The notes: generated by a model not told the origin, from the sequence alone. A stretch of 64,000 nucleotides of DNA from Streptomyces sp. QL37 (GCF_002941025.1 NZ_PTJS01000001.1:6603959-6667958); one strand, 5' to 3'. Positions 39,560-49,229 are shown, counted from the first letter of the stretch. Program-made: numbers and translations.

Positions 39560-40072
39560 ATGACACCGAACGTGACACCCGCCTCGTGGCAGGACTTCCG
39601 CACGGCGGAACCCGCCTTCGCCGACACCGTGCGGAAACGGTTCCAGCAGTACAAGCACCACGTGCTCGCGACCCTGCGCGCGGACGGCTCCCCCCGGGTC
39701 ACCGGCCTGGAGGTGGATTTCCGCATGGACGCACTGTGGCTGGGCATGATGCCCGGCTCCCGCAAGGCACTGGACCTCCGGCGCGACCCCCGCTTCGCCG
39801 TCCACGCCAATCCCGGGCCGGACGCGGAGATGGCCGACGGGGACGTACGCGTCTCCGGGCGGGCGGTGGAGATCACCGACGCCGCCGTGCTGGCACGCTT
39901 CGTCGAGGCGGCGGCCCCACCCGAACCCTTCCTCCTCTTCCGCGCCGAACCCACCGAGGTGGTCCGCACCGGAATCGACGGCGACGACCTCGTCGTGCAG
40001 GTCTGGCGCCCCGGCCAGCCGCTGCGCACCCTGCGCAGGGGCAACGACGACAGTCCGGTACGCGAGGGCTGA
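39560..40072 (+). CDS. PPOX-class FMN/F420-type split-barrel protein
   Basis: About 170 residues, pyridoxamine-5'-phosphate-oxidase-like split barrel. Typical pattern: HHVLATLRADGSPRVTGLEV, then LWLGMMPGSRKALDLRRDPR and FAVHANPG. Streptomyces have dozens of such genes; many bind F420 or FMN and reduce unknown substrates. Several starts are possible between 39503 and 39560; the one before TPNVTPASWQDF is used as it matches where homology normally begins. Confidence 0.82.
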   Translation: MTPNVTPASWQDFRTAEPAFADTVRKRFQQYKHHVLATLRADGSPRVTGLEVDFRMDALWLGMMPGSRKALDLRRDPRFAVHANPGPDAEMADGDVRVSGRAVEITDAAVLARFVEAAAPPEPFLLFRAEPTEVVRTGIDGDDLVVQVWRPGQPLRTLRRGNDDSPVREG

Positions 40073-40400
40073 CCTCCCGGTGCCGGCCACCCGTCCGGCG
40101 TAACCCCTGCCGCGGATCCGGCCGCCGGGTGGCGCGCTGGCCGCGAGGGCGCCGCTACGGCATCCAGGTGAATCCGACCTCCCGGACGAGGTCGCCCGGC
40201 CCCTCGCCGACCGCCGGGCCGGACGGTGCCCTCCACCGCCCGTCGGAGGGCGTCCGGCCCTTGGGGGAACGGGGCGGGAAGCCTCCGGGAACGACTCCGG
40301 AACCCGCCGTGAACGGTCACCGCCGCTCCGCTGGTCAGCAGATCCTCCGGCGCGCCGAGGGCGGAGTGATCTGCCGCCCGCCGACAGAACGTGCTACGGT
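40073..40400. other. Intergenic region without a supported gene
   Basis: Roughly 330 bases upstream of the cspA promoter. All frames are Arg/Pro/Ala-rich and lack motifs. A short GC-rich tract ends near 40390, where a -10 like CTACGGTT begins the cspA transcription unit. Confidence 0.5.
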
Positions 40401-40564
40401 TGCCGAGTTGCAGTTTTGGTACCCATGAACTTTATGTGCGCCTGACGGGAACCCTCCTCAGGCGCTTTATTGTTTTCCGGCTTTCTCCGGATGGGGCTCA
40501 ATGCGGCGACTTGGAATTCGTAAAGTGCGGATTTCCGGCACTGCACCTCTTTTAGGAGAATGAC
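40394..40564 (+). promoter_or_regulatory. cspA promoter and structured leader with mini-ORF and attenuator-like hairpin
   Basis: After a -10 like TACGGT (40396) comes an AT-richer leader of about 160 bases. It contains a six-codon frame ATG AAC TTT ATG TGC GCC TGA (40425-40445). Its last bases form the left arm of a perfect stem GCGCCTGA / TCAGGCGC (40438-40445, 40458-40465), followed by TTTATTGTTTT. So a terminator-like hairpin stands inside the leader, 100 bases before the cspA ATG. The leader ends with TTTTAGGAG, the ribosome site. Cold-shock mRNAs commonly have long regulatory leaders; this exact arrangement is my observation. Confidence 0.55.
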
Positions 40565-40768
40565 ATGGCTACTGGAACCGTGAAGTGGTTCAACTCGGAA
40601 AAGGGCTTCGGCTTCATCGAGCAGGACGGCGGCGGCGCCGACGTCTTCGCCCACTACTCGAACATCGCCACCCAGGGCTTCCGTGAGCTCCAGGAGGGCC
40701 AGAAGGTCTCCTTCGACGTCACGCAGGGCCAGAAGGGCCCGCAGGCGGAGAACATCGTCCCGGCCTAA
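40565..40768 (+). CDS. cspA: Cold-shock protein CspA family
   Basis: 67 residues, a single OB-fold RNA chaperone. Opens with [18 protein letters not shown], holding RNP1 (KGFGFIEQ), followed by RNP2 (DVFAHYS). Strong AGGAG precedes the ATG. It lies just ahead of a DEAD-box RNA helicase; both act on RNA structure, and the strong terminator between them means they are separate units. Confidence 0.97.
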   Translation: MATGTVKWFNSEKGFGFIEQDGGGADVFAHYSNIATQGFRELQEGQKVSFDVTQGQKGPQAENIVPA

Positions 40769-40788
40769 TTGCCGGACGCGTACCTCGC

Positions 40789-40825
40789 AACCGGGGCCCG
40801 CACCGTGAAGGTGCGGGCCCCGGTT
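40789..40825 (+). terminator. Strong terminator after cspA
   Basis: Perfect 16-base stem AACCGGGGCCCGCACC / GGTGCGGGCCCCGGTT with a 5-base loop, followed by TGTGCTGTTT; 20 bases after the cspA stop. Confidence 0.85.
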
Positions 40826-40965
40826 TGTGCTGTTTCCGACTCACCTTTTCCCGGTTCGGTTCCGCAACCGGGACACCTGCTCTGTGCTTGCATCCTGGGG
40901 CGCACATCAAGCAGTCCACAGCAGTCGGCAGTAACCCCAGGAATCCCCCAGGAGGGCAATTCCGT

Positions 40966-42666
40966 ATGACCCGCTCCGAACGCCAGGACCGACCCGCCCG
41001 CAACCGCCCGATAAGGGGCCGCGGCACGGACCGGCCGCAGGCCAACACCCGAGGATCCGGCAAGGCACCGGCCCGCCGCAGGACCGCGCCCGCCCAGGGC
41101 GGCGAGTTCGCGCTGCCGGAGACCCTCACCCCCGCGCTGCCCGCCGTCGACGCCTTCGCCGACCTGGACATGCCCGCCGCGCTGCTGAAGACCCTCGCCG
41201 CACAGGGCGTGACCGACCCCTTCCCCATCCAGGGCGCCACCCTGCCGAACTCGCTGGCCGGCCGGGACATCCTCGGCCGCGGCCGCACCGGCTCCGGCAA
41301 GACCCTGGCCTTCGGCCTCGCGCTGCTCGCCCGCACGGCGGGACGCCGCTCCGAGCCGCACGCCCCGCTGGCGCTCGTCCTCGTCCCCACCCGCGAGCTC
41401 GCCCAGCAGGTCACCGACGCGCTGACCCCGTACGCCACCTCCGTGAACCTGCGTGTCGCCACCGTCGTCGGCGGCATGTCGATCAGCAGGCAGTCCGGCG
41501 CGCTGCGCCGCGGCGCCGAGGTGCTCGTCGCCACTCCGGGCCGCCTCAAGGACCTCATCGAGCGCGGCGACTGCCGGCTCGACGAGGTCGCGATCACCGT
41601 CCTCGACGAGGCCGACCAGATGGCCGACATGGGCTTCATGCCGCAGGTCGTCGCGCTGCTCAAGCAGGTCGAGCCGGACGGCCAGCGGATGCTGTTCTCC
41701 GCGACCCTCGACAAGAACATCGACCGGCTGGTCAAGATGTTCCTCACCGACCCGGTCGTGCACTCCGTGGACCCGTCCGCCGGCGCGGTCACCACGATGG
41801 AGCACCACGTGCTCCACGTCCTGGACGAGACGGACAAGAAGGCCGTCGCCACGAAGATCGCCGCCCGCGACGGCCGCGTGATCATGTTCGTCGACACCAA
41901 GCGTGCCGCCGACCGCTTCGCCAAGCGGCTCCTCGCCAGCGGTGTGCGGGCAGCGGCCCTGCACGGCGGCCGGTCCCAGCCGCAGCGGAACCGGACGCTG
42001 GACCAGTTCAAGAACGGGCAGGTCACCGCGCTCGTCGCGACGAACGTGGCGGCCCGTGGCATCCACATCGACGACCTCGACCTGGTCGTCAACGTGGACC
42101 CGCCCACCGACCACAAGGACTACCTCCACCGTGGCGGGCGCACCGCGCGCGCCGGGGAGTCCGGCAGCGTCGTCACGCTCGTGCTGCCCGAGGAGAAGCG
42201 CGAGATGACCCGGCTGATGCAGGACGCGGGTATCGCGCCGCGCACCACCCGGATCAAGTCCAGCGACGACGAGCTCAGCCGGATCACGGGCGCCCGTGAG
42301 CCGTCCGGCGTCGCGATCGTCATCGAGGTGCCGCAGCCGACCCAGCCCAAGCCGCGTACGCGCGGCTCCGGTGCGGGTTCGGGCGCGGCGGCCGGCGGAT
42401 CGTTCCGCTCGGGCAGCCGCGGACGCGGCCGGCGCGGCGGGACGGGCTCGGGCTCGGGCGCCGCACAGGCCGGCACCGGCGGCGGTGCGGCCCGCGGCGG
42501 TGCGGGCGGCGGCACGCGTGGCGGTGCGGCCCGTGGCGGCTCCGGCGGCGGTGCGGCTCGTGGCGGAGCCGGCAGCGCGGGCGGATCAGCCCGCGGCGCC
42601 GGTGCCGGCCGGGCCGGCTCCACCGGGCGCGGCAGCGCCCCCGGCCGTGGCCGCAGGGCGGCGTAA
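40966..42666 (+). CDS. DEAD-box ATP-dependent RNA helicase with RGG-like tail
   Basis: 566 residues. Helicase core: Q-motif region DPFPIQGATLP, Walker A GRTGSGKTLAF, PTRELAQQ, ATPGRL, DEAD box VLDEADQM, FSATLD, and motif VI HRGGRTARAG. The last 130 residues are a Gly/Arg/Ala/Ser low-complexity tail with repeated ARGG and GGGAARGG, typical of actinobacterial RNA helicases that bind RNA without a folded domain. ATG 40966 follows AGGAGGGCAA. Placement after cspA suggests a cold or RNA-remodelling role. Confidence 0.95.
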   Translation: MTRSERQDRPARNRPIRGRGTDRPQANTRGSGKAPARRRTAPAQGGEFALPETLTPALPAVDAFADLDMPAALLKTLAAQGVTDPFPIQGATLPNSLAGRDILGRGRTGSGKTLAFGLALLARTAGRRSEPHAPLALVLVPTRELAQQVTDALTPYATSVNLRVATVVGGMSISRQSGALRRGAEVLVATPGRLKDLIERGDCRLDEVAITVLDEADQMADMGFMPQVVALLKQVEPDGQRMLFSATLDKNIDRLVKMFLTDPVVHSVDPSAGAVTTMEHHVLHVLDETDKKAVATKIAARDGRVIMFVDTKRAADRFAKRLLASGVRAAALHGGRSQPQRNRTLDQFKNGQVTALVATNVAARGIHIDDLDLVVNVDPPTDHKDYLHRGGRTARAGESGSVVTLVLPEEKREMTRLMQDAGIAPRTTRIKSSDDELSRITGAREPSGVAIVIEVPQPTQPKPRTRGSGAGSGAAAGGSFRSGSRGRGRRGGTGSGSGAAQAGTGGGAARGGAGGGTRGGAARGGSGGGAARGGAGSAGGSARGAGAGRAGSTGRGSAPGRGRRAA

Positions 42667-42697
42667 CCACAGGACACCCGACCGGTCCGCCGGTCAT

Positions 42698-42744
42698 CGG
42701 GCCCGTGTCCGCTCCCCGTTCCCGGGGAAGCGGACACGGGCCCG
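42698..42744. terminator. Bidirectional terminator between helicase and ankyrin genes
   Basis: Perfect 16-base stem CGGGCCCGTGTCCGCT / AGCGGACACGGGCCCG with a 15-base loop, between the helicase stop and the convergent ankyrin gene. Confidence 0.8.
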
Positions 42745-42747
42745 TCC

Positions 42748-43827
42748 TCAATCGCGCGGTTCCTCCGGCGCGCCCCCGTACCCGTCGAGCGCCCGCGCCG
42801 CGGCCCCGGCCGGCGCCGGGGCCGCCGTCCTGGCCAGCTCCCGCAGCAGCGGCACCGCCCGGTCGGCGAACGGCTTGGCACCGCCACGAAATCCGAGCCG
42901 CGCCAGCACATCCGCTCCGAACGCCTGCCTCAGCGGATCCTCGCTCGCCGTCCACGCGGCCGCAGCCTGGAACGTCTCCTCGTCGCCCCGCCCGCACAGC
43001 GCCCCGACCGACACCGACCAGTTGTCCAGCCCGGGGTCACCCTCCCGCAGCGCCCGGACGGCGAGCTCCTCGAACGGGGCCCGAAGGCCCAGCCCGCTCT
43101 CCAGGAGCGTCGCGATCGCGCCGTGCCCCGTCTGCAGGTCCTGCGACGCGAACGGCTCCCCGCCCCGCAGCAGTTCGACCGTGACGGTCACGCCGCCGTC
43201 CACCGTCGCGCGGTGCACCACGCTCTCGTGGCCCTCGTCCCCGTACGTACGCCGCAGAGCGTCCCGCAGCTCCCCCTCCACGTCCAGCGTGAGCATGCGC
43301 CCGGCCTCCGCCAGGGCGGGGGACAGGTCGCGGGCACCGTGCCGGAGCAGGGCCCGTACGGTGTGCAGCGACCCACGCCGGGCCGCCACCACCAGCGGCG
43401 TCTCACCCTGCGGGCCGGGCAGATCCGGATCGGCGCCATGGGCCAGGAGCGCCTCCGCGACCCGGGCGTGACCGAGGCCCGCCGCCCAGCGCAGCGCGGT
43501 GAAGCCGAACTCCTCGCTGAGATCCGGCTCGGCCCCGGCGGACAGGAGCGCCCCGACGACCTCCGCGTGCCCGCCGCACGCCGCCCCGCAGAGCGGCAGA
43601 TCGCCGGCCTCCGGGCCGCTCGCCCGGTTCGGGTCCGCACCCGCGGCCAGGAGCAGCCGCACCGCGCCGGGCAGGTCCTGCACGGACGCCAGATACAGCG
43701 CGGTCGTCCCCTCCTCGTCGCTCGACTCGGCGGACGCGCCCGCACGGAGCGCCCGTACGACGGCGTCCTCATCGGCGTACAACGCCTCGAAGAGGCTGCT
43801 GGCACCCCCAACCGGACCATTCGTCAT
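42748..43827 (-). CDS. Ankyrin-repeat protein
   Basis: 359 residues. Residues about 10-165 form four to five ankyrin repeats (for example EGTTALYLASVQDLPGAVRL, LLAAGADPNR, LRWAAGLGHARVAEALLAHG and the GETPLVVAARRGSLHTVR unit). The C-terminal half is an uncharacterised helical region, possibly HEAT-like (LLRELARTAAPAPAG). Start ATG 43827. It lies upstream of nothing on the same strand except, 38 bases behind it, the zincin gene at 43866; the pair may be co-transcribed. Ankyrin repeats bind protein partners; the partner is unknown. Confidence 0.87.
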   Translation of the reverse strand: MTNGPVGGASSLFEALYADEDAVVRALRAGASAESSDEEGTTALYLASVQDLPGAVRLLLAAGADPNRASGPEAGDLPLCGAACGGHAEVVGALLSAGAEPDLSEEFGFTALRWAAGLGHARVAEALLAHGADPDLPGPQGETPLVVAARRGSLHTVRALLRHGARDLSPALAEAGRMLTLDVEGELRDALRRTYGDEGHESVVHRATVDGGVTVTVELLRGGEPFASQDLQTGHGAIATLLESGLGLRAPFEELAVRALREGDPGLDNWSVSVGALCGRGDEETFQAAAAWTASEDPLRQAFGADVLARLGFRGGAKPFADRAVPLLRELARTAAPAPAGAAARALDGYGGAPEEPRD

Positions 43828-43865
43828 ACACCGACCCTACGACCACCCGGGACCTGGCCGGATTC

Positions 43866-44798
43866 TCAGGTGTCGCACTCCAGGACCGTGCGGCACAGGC
43901 CGCACCGGGCGCGCGTCCGGCCCCTGACCGGGACGCGGACCCGCTGGTGGCAGGTGGGGCAGGCGAACGAGACCCGCAGTCCGTCCGTGCCGCCCTTGAA
44001 GGCGTACGGGACGGACGGGTCGGGGGCGGCCCCGGGGCGGTCGCCGGCGAGACGGCGGTCCTTGGCGTAACGACGCCTGCCCGCCCACCCCGCGGCCGTC
44101 AGCGGAGGCCGCTGCAGGTCGCGCAGGGCCTCGGCCCGCCCCTTGGTGTACGCCGTGTACGCCTGGGGGCTGGTGAACCACACGGACGGGTCCTCGTCGA
44201 AGGCCAGCGCGCGTTTGGCGAGTACGTACCCGAACTCCTCGGGCGTGAGATAGCCGAGCTTCTGGCTGGAGACCGCGTCCTGACGGAAGGCGTCCAGCAG
44301 CAGCCACCCCGCGCCGAGATAGGCCGTCACCGTGTCCGTGAGGATCTCGTTGTCGCGGGTGCCGGGGAGTTCCAGCCCCAGCCGGTGCAGCAGCACATGG
44401 GTGATCTCGTGCGCCAGCGCTGCCCCGATGTCCCTGCGGTGCGTACGGAATCGGTCGTTGAGCTCGATGAAGTACTCCGGACCGGCGGTGAGTTCGACGC
44501 TCGCGGCGTGCTCCATACGCCGGAAGCCGACGACGATCCGGGCCTGTGGCAGACGCAGGTGCTGCACCAGGGCACCGGCCACCCGCTGGGCGCCGAGATG
44601 CAGATCGTCCACATCGGAGAAGGCGGCGTCGGCCGGGGCGAGGCTCGTGGCGTAGGCGCGCACGCCGTCGGGGGAGACCCGCCGGTAGAGCGCGGTGATC
44701 GCGGACCGGACGGCGTCGAGATGCGGGAATCCGTGGACGACCGGACCGCCGCCGTTACTGCCGTCGCTCACGACCGAACCCCCATCAATGGCGCTCAA
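43866..44798 (-). CDS. Putative metalloprotease (HExxH) with C-terminal zinc ribbon, function unknown
   Basis: 310 residues, no signal peptide or membrane helix. A zincin motif HEITH lies in GAALAHEITHVLLHRLGLEL, with a following Glu in DNEILTDTVTAYLGAGW as possible third ligand. The C-terminus has two CxxC pairs (CPTCHQRVRVPV and RCGLCRTVLEC) that should form a zinc ribbon. The layout resembles actinobacterial intracellular zincins of unknown role. Only 38 bases separate it from the ankyrin gene downstream, so an adaptor-protease pair is conceivable. I cannot name the family. Confidence 0.75.
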   Translation of the reverse strand: MSAIDGGSVVSDGSNGGGPVVHGFPHLDAVRSAITALYRRVSPDGVRAYATSLAPADAAFSDVDDLHLGAQRVAGALVQHLRLPQARIVVGFRRMEHAASVELTAGPEYFIELNDRFRTHRRDIGAALAHEITHVLLHRLGLELPGTRDNEILTDTVTAYLGAGWLLLDAFRQDAVSSQKLGYLTPEEFGYVLAKRALAFDEDPSVWFTSPQAYTAYTKGRAEALRDLQRPPLTAAGWAGRRRYAKDRRLAGDRPGAAPDPSVPYAFKGGTDGLRVSFACPTCHQRVRVPVRGRTRARCGLCRTVLECDT

Positions 44799-44966
44799 CG
44801 GACCCTCACTCTAGGGCCTCTCGTTTGGATCATCCCGGGCTCGCGGGATCTGGCACCGCTCCTCCCGGCGTTGCCGTCAGTCAACAACGCTCGTGATCAA
44901 TACACCTGGGCCGCTCCGGCTGGAACCGGCCGGGGGCGACAGGTGATCTTGGCCGGAAACCCTGCC

Positions 44967-44996
44967 TTGTGACAGCGGTGATCGCTTCCCGATAAT
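44967..44996 (+). promoter_or_regulatory. Putative sigma-HrdB-type promoter of sprT
   Basis: TTGTGA (44967-44972), an 18-base spacer, then GATAAT (44991-44996). A transcript would start near 45003, leaving a leader of about 118 bases. The remaining intergenic DNA from 44799 shows no gene. Trypsin genes of this type in S. griseus are under AdpA control; I see no confident AdpA site. Confidence 0.5.
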
Positions 44997-45048
44997 CGGA
45001 TCGTTCTTGTCGCGGGCATGCCGAGAATTGTTCGTGCCATGCCCCTGA

Positions 45049-45897
<849 letters not shown>

Positions 45898-45920
45898 CAC
45901 CGACCACTCCGACGCGACAC

Positions 45921-45954
45921 CCCGGGGGCTCCCGCCGCGACGGGAGCCCCCGGG
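45921..45954 (+). terminator. Terminator after sprT
   Basis: Perfect 14-base stem CCCGGGGGCTCCCG / CGGGAGCCCCCGGG with a 6-base loop, 24 bases after the stop. Confidence 0.8.
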
Positions 45955-46024
45955 CCCGCCCCACGCAGCCGCCGGCCACCCGCCGTCGATCCCGCCACGA
46001 CCGATGCGTCTAAGCTCGCTGACC

Positions 46025-46348
46025 ATGACCACGAGCGACATCGACGAGTACGTCACCACCGAACTGAACCGCCTGCGCGAAAGCATCGACAACATCGACG
46101 CCGCGGTCGTCCACATGCTCGCCGAGCGCTTCAAGGCCACCCAGCAGGTGGGCCACCTCAAGGCCGAACACCATCTGCCGCCCGCCGACCCCGCCCGCGA
46201 GGCCCGCCAGATCACCCGGCTGCGGCAGCTCGCCGAGAGCGCCAAACTCGACCCCGCCTTCGCCGAGAAGCTCCTGAACTTCATCGTCGCCGAGGTCATC
46301 CGCCACCACGAGCGCATCGCCGAGGAAACCGCGGGCCCCACCACCTGA
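46025..46348 (+). CDS. Chorismate mutase, AroQ type
   Basis: 107 residues, all-helical AroQ fold. Typical pattern: LNRLRESIDNIDAAVVHMLA, ERFKATQQVGHLKAEHHLPPADP and ARQITRLRQLA, with Arg and Lys active-site residues in place. Converts chorismate to prephenate, the branch to phenylalanine and tyrosine that competes with trpE at 12399. No fused prephenate dehydratase or dehydrogenase. ATG 46025 is preceded by GCTGACC, a weak ribosome site. Confidence 0.93.
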   Translation: MTTSDIDEYVTTELNRLRESIDNIDAAVVHMLAERFKATQQVGHLKAEHHLPPADPAREARQITRLRQLAESAKLDPAFAEKLLNFIVAEVIRHHERIAEETAGPTT

Positions 46349-46366
46349 CCCCACCGCCCCCCGCCA

Positions 46367-46405
46367 CGGGCCCCGGGGGCCGCGACGCCAGGCCCCCGGG
46401 GCCCG
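46367..46405 (+). terminator. Terminator after chorismate mutase
   Basis: Perfect 14-base stem CGGGCCCCGGGGGC / GCCCCCGGGGCCCG with an 11-base loop, 19 bases after the stop. Confidence 0.75.
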
Positions 46406-46507
46406 CGGCACCGGTCCGGTGCGGGCCGCACGGGAGCGCGCCGCCCGCCGTCAGCCCTGCGAGAACCCCGCTGCACAGCCCCGGACCCGTACGGCAGCAT
46501 GGGCGCC

Positions 46508-49099
46508 ATGTCCGTACTGACGCGCAACGAAGCGCAGACCCGCGCCCAGCTCCTCGACGTACACCGGTACACGGTCGACCTCGACCTCACCACGGGCGAG
46601 GAGACCTTCGGCTCCCGCGCCGCCATCCGGTTCACCGCCCGCACGGCCGGAGACACCTTCGTCGAGATCAAGCCGGAAGCCCTGCGCTCACTCAGCCTCG
46701 ACGGACAACCCCTGGACCCCGAGCGCCTCGACCAGAACCGCTACCCCCTGGACGGCCTCACCGCCGGCCCCCACGAACTCACCGTCGACGCCACCATGCG
46801 CTACTCCCGCACCGGCGAAGGCATGCACCGCTTCACCGACCCCGCCGACGGCGAGACCTACGTCTACACCCAGCTCTTCATGGAAGACGTCCAGCGCGTC
46901 TTCGCCGCCTTCGACCAGCCCGACCTCAAATCCGTGTTCGACCTCACGGTCACCGCACCGACCGGCTGGACCGTCCTCGGCAACGGCACCGCCACCCAGG
47001 CCACCGAAGGCCGCTGGACCATCGCCCCCACCCCGCCCATCTCCACCTACCTCGTCGCCGTCGCCGCAGGCCCCTGGCACTCGGTCACCACCCACCACGC
47101 CGGCCTCCCCTTCGGCATCCACTGCCGCCGCTCCCTCGCCCCCCACCTCGACGCAGACGCCGACGAGATCCTCGACATCACCCGCGCCTGCTACGACCGC
47201 TACCACGAGAAATTCGACGAGCCCTACCCCTTCGACTCCTACGACCAGGCCTTCGTCCCCGAATTCAACGCCGGCGCCATGGAGAACCCAGGACTCGTCA
47301 CCTTCCGCGACGAATTCGTCTACCGCTCCGCAGTCACCGACACCGAACGCCAGACCCGCGCCATGGTCATCGCCCACGAAATGGCCCACATGTGGTTCGG
47401 CGACCTCGTCACCCTCACCTGGTGGGACGACATCTGGCTCAACGAGTCCTTCGCCGAGTACATGGGCTACCAGACCCTCACCGAAGCCACCCTTCCCCAA
47501 GCTCCCCACTCCGTTCGAGCAGGGAGGACCCCGTTCCCCGACACCTGGGTCGAATTCGGTGTCTCCCGCAAGGGCTGGGGCTACGACGCCGACCAACGCC
47601 CCACCACCCACCCCGTCGCCCCCGACCCCGACGCCGTCCCCGACACCGAGTCCGCCCTCCTCAACTTCGACGGCATCTCCTACGCCAAGGGCGCCTCCGC
47701 ACTCCGCCAACTCGTCGCCTGGCTCGGCGAAAAAGACTTCCTCGCCGGAATCAACACCCACTTCGCCCGCCACAAATTCGCCAACGCCACCCTCGCCGAC
47801 TTCATCGACAACCTCGCCACGGCCACCGACCGCGACGTCCACGCCTGGGCAGCCGCATGGCTCCGCACCACCGGCATCGACACCCTCACCGCCCACACCG
47901 AAACCACCGGCAACAGCTGGAACCTCACCGTCGACCGCGCCGGCACCCGCCCCCACCGCATCACCGTCGGCACCTACGACCACAGCCTCGACACCCAGAC
48001 CGGCACCGACCAGCTCACCCTCCGCGACCGCTTCGAACTCGACGTCCCCCAGGACGGCACCCCCACCACCCAGCCCGGCCACCGCCCCGACCTCGTCGTC
48101 CTCAACGACCACGACCTCACCTACGCCAAGATCCGCCTCGACCCCGACTCCTGGAACACCGCCCTCACCCACCTCTCCGGCATCCCCGACCCCCTCACCC
48201 GCGCCGTCATCTGGAACACCGCCCGCGACATGGTCCGCGACGGCGCACTCCACCCCACCGTCCACCTCACCGCCGCCCGCACCCACCTCCCCTACGAAAC
48301 CGACCTCGCCCTCGTCCACGGCGTCCTCGGCTTCGCCGCCACCCACATCGCCGACCGCTACCTCACACCCGAGGACCGGCCCACCGCCCTCGCCACCATC
48401 ACCGCCCTCTGCCGCGACCTCCTCCGCCGCACCGAAGGCCTCACCGCCAAGGACTGGGACCGCAATCCCGGCACCACCACACCCGGCAGCCCCGACCCCG
48501 GCCTCCGCCTCACCGCCGTACGCCACTTCATCGACGCCGCCACCCAGCCCGACGCCATCCAGGACTGGCTCCGCGAAGGCACCGTCCCCGGCGGACCCGA
48601 ACTCGACCCCGAACTCCGCTGGCGCATCCTCACCCGCCTCGCCATCCTCGGCGCCACCGACGAGACCGCCATCGACCGCGAACTCGCCGAGGACCCCAGC
48701 GCCACCGGACAGGAAGGCGCCGCCCGCTGCCGCGCCGCCCTCCCCACCCCCGAAGCCAAAGCAGCCGCCTGGCAGGCCATGTTCACCGACGACAACCTGT
48801 CCAACTACCTCTTCACCGCCACCGCCCAAGGCTTCTGGCAGCCCGAACAGAGCGAACTCACCCACCCCTACATCGCCCGCTACTACCCCGACGCCATCGC
48901 GCTCGCCGCACGTCGCGGCCCCGCCATCGCCGAAGCCGCCGGACGCCACGCCTTCCCCGCCCACGCCATCGACCCCGACAGCATCCACCTCGGCGACCAG
49001 GCACTCACCAACCCCGCACTCACCCCCGCCCTCCGCCGCAAAATCACCGACCAGCTCGACGACCTCCGCCGCGCCCTCGCCGTACGCAACGCCCACTGA
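46508..49099 (+). CDS. pepN: Aminopeptidase N (M1 metallopeptidase)
   Basis: 863 residues. Removes N-terminal amino acids from peptides. The M1 motifs are intact: substrate-anchoring GAMENPGLVTF and the zinc site HEMAHMWFGDLVTL with the third ligand in NESFAEYMGY. The C-terminal ERAP1-like helical domain is present. An extra stretch LPQAPHSVRAGRTPFP interrupts the usual run between LTEAT and DTWVEFGV; it is encoded by a repeat-like element (47491-47533). ATG 46508 is preferred; an ATG three codons upstream is possible. Codons are noticeably richer in C at third positions than in the left part of the window. Confidence 0.95.
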   Translation: MSVLTRNEAQTRAQLLDVHRYTVDLDLTTGEETFGSRAAIRFTARTAGDTFVEIKPEALRSLSLDGQPLDPERLDQNRYPLDGLTAGPHELTVDATMRYSRTGEGMHRFTDPADGETYVYTQLFMEDVQRVFAAFDQPDLKSVFDLTVTAPTGWTVLGNGTATQATEGRWTIAPTPPISTYLVAVAAGPWHSVTTHHAGLPFGIHCRRSLAPHLDADADEILDITRACYDRYHEKFDEPYPFDSYDQAFVPEFNAGAMENPGLVTFRDEFVYRSAVTDTERQTRAMVIAHEMAHMWFGDLVTLTWWDDIWLNESFAEYMGYQTLTEATLPQAPHSVRAGRTPFPDTWVEFGVSRKGWGYDADQRPTTHPVAPDPDAVPDTESALLNFDGISYAKGASALRQLVAWLGEKDFLAGINTHFARHKFANATLADFIDNLATATDRDVHAWAAAWLRTTGIDTLTAHTETTGNSWNLTVDRAGTRPHRITVGTYDHSLDTQTGTDQLTLRDRFELDVPQDGTPTTQPGHRPDLVVLNDHDLTYAKIRLDPDSWNTALTHLSGIPDPLTRAVIWNTARDMVRDGALHPTVHLTAARTHLPYETDLALVHGVLGFAATHIADRYLTPEDRPTALATITALCRDLLRRTEGLTAKDWDRNPGTTTPGSPDPGLRLTAVRHFIDAATQPDAIQDWLREGTVPGGPELDPELRWRILTRLAILGATDETAIDRELAEDPSATGQEGAARCRAALPTPEAKAAAWQAMFTDDNLSNYLFTATAQGFWQPEQSELTHPYIARYYPDAIALAARRGPAIAEAAGRHAFPAHAIDPDSIHLGDQALTNPALTPALRRKITDQLDDLRRALAVRNAH
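47491..47533. repeat. REP-like element in frame within pepN
   Basis: Sequence CTTCCCCAAGCTCCC, then CACTCCGTTCGAGCAGGGAG, then GACCCC. This is close to a short palindromic repeat that I remember from many Streptomyces intergenic regions (CCCCCAAGCTC ... GAGCAGGGGG). It adds about 15 codons without breaking the frame, just after the zinc-ligand helix. Confidence 0.55.
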
Positions 49100-49106
49100 C
49101 CCACGC

Positions 49107-49228
49107 CCCCGGGGCCCCACACCCCAGGCGCACCACCCGACACCACCGTGCCCGGCCCCTCACCCGAGGAGCCGGGCACAGCCATGCGAACAACGAACGC
49201 CTATACCAGCCCCGGGGCCCCACACCCC
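49107..49228 (+). repeat. 19-base direct repeat flanking the broken start of the decarboxylase gene
   Basis: CCCCGGGGCCCCACACCCC occurs at 49107-49125 just after pepN and again at 49210-49228, directly before the first truncated decarboxylase segment. Between them are the pepN terminator and ATGCGAACAACGAACGCC (49184 on), which may be the original start of the decarboxylase gene, now joined out of frame. This marks a recombination or assembly junction. Confidence 0.7.
49148..49179 (+). terminator. Terminator after pepN
   Basis: Stem GTGCCCGGC / GCCGGGCAC with a 14-base loop, 48 bases after the pepN stop. Confidence 0.65.
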
Positions 49229-49229
49229 C

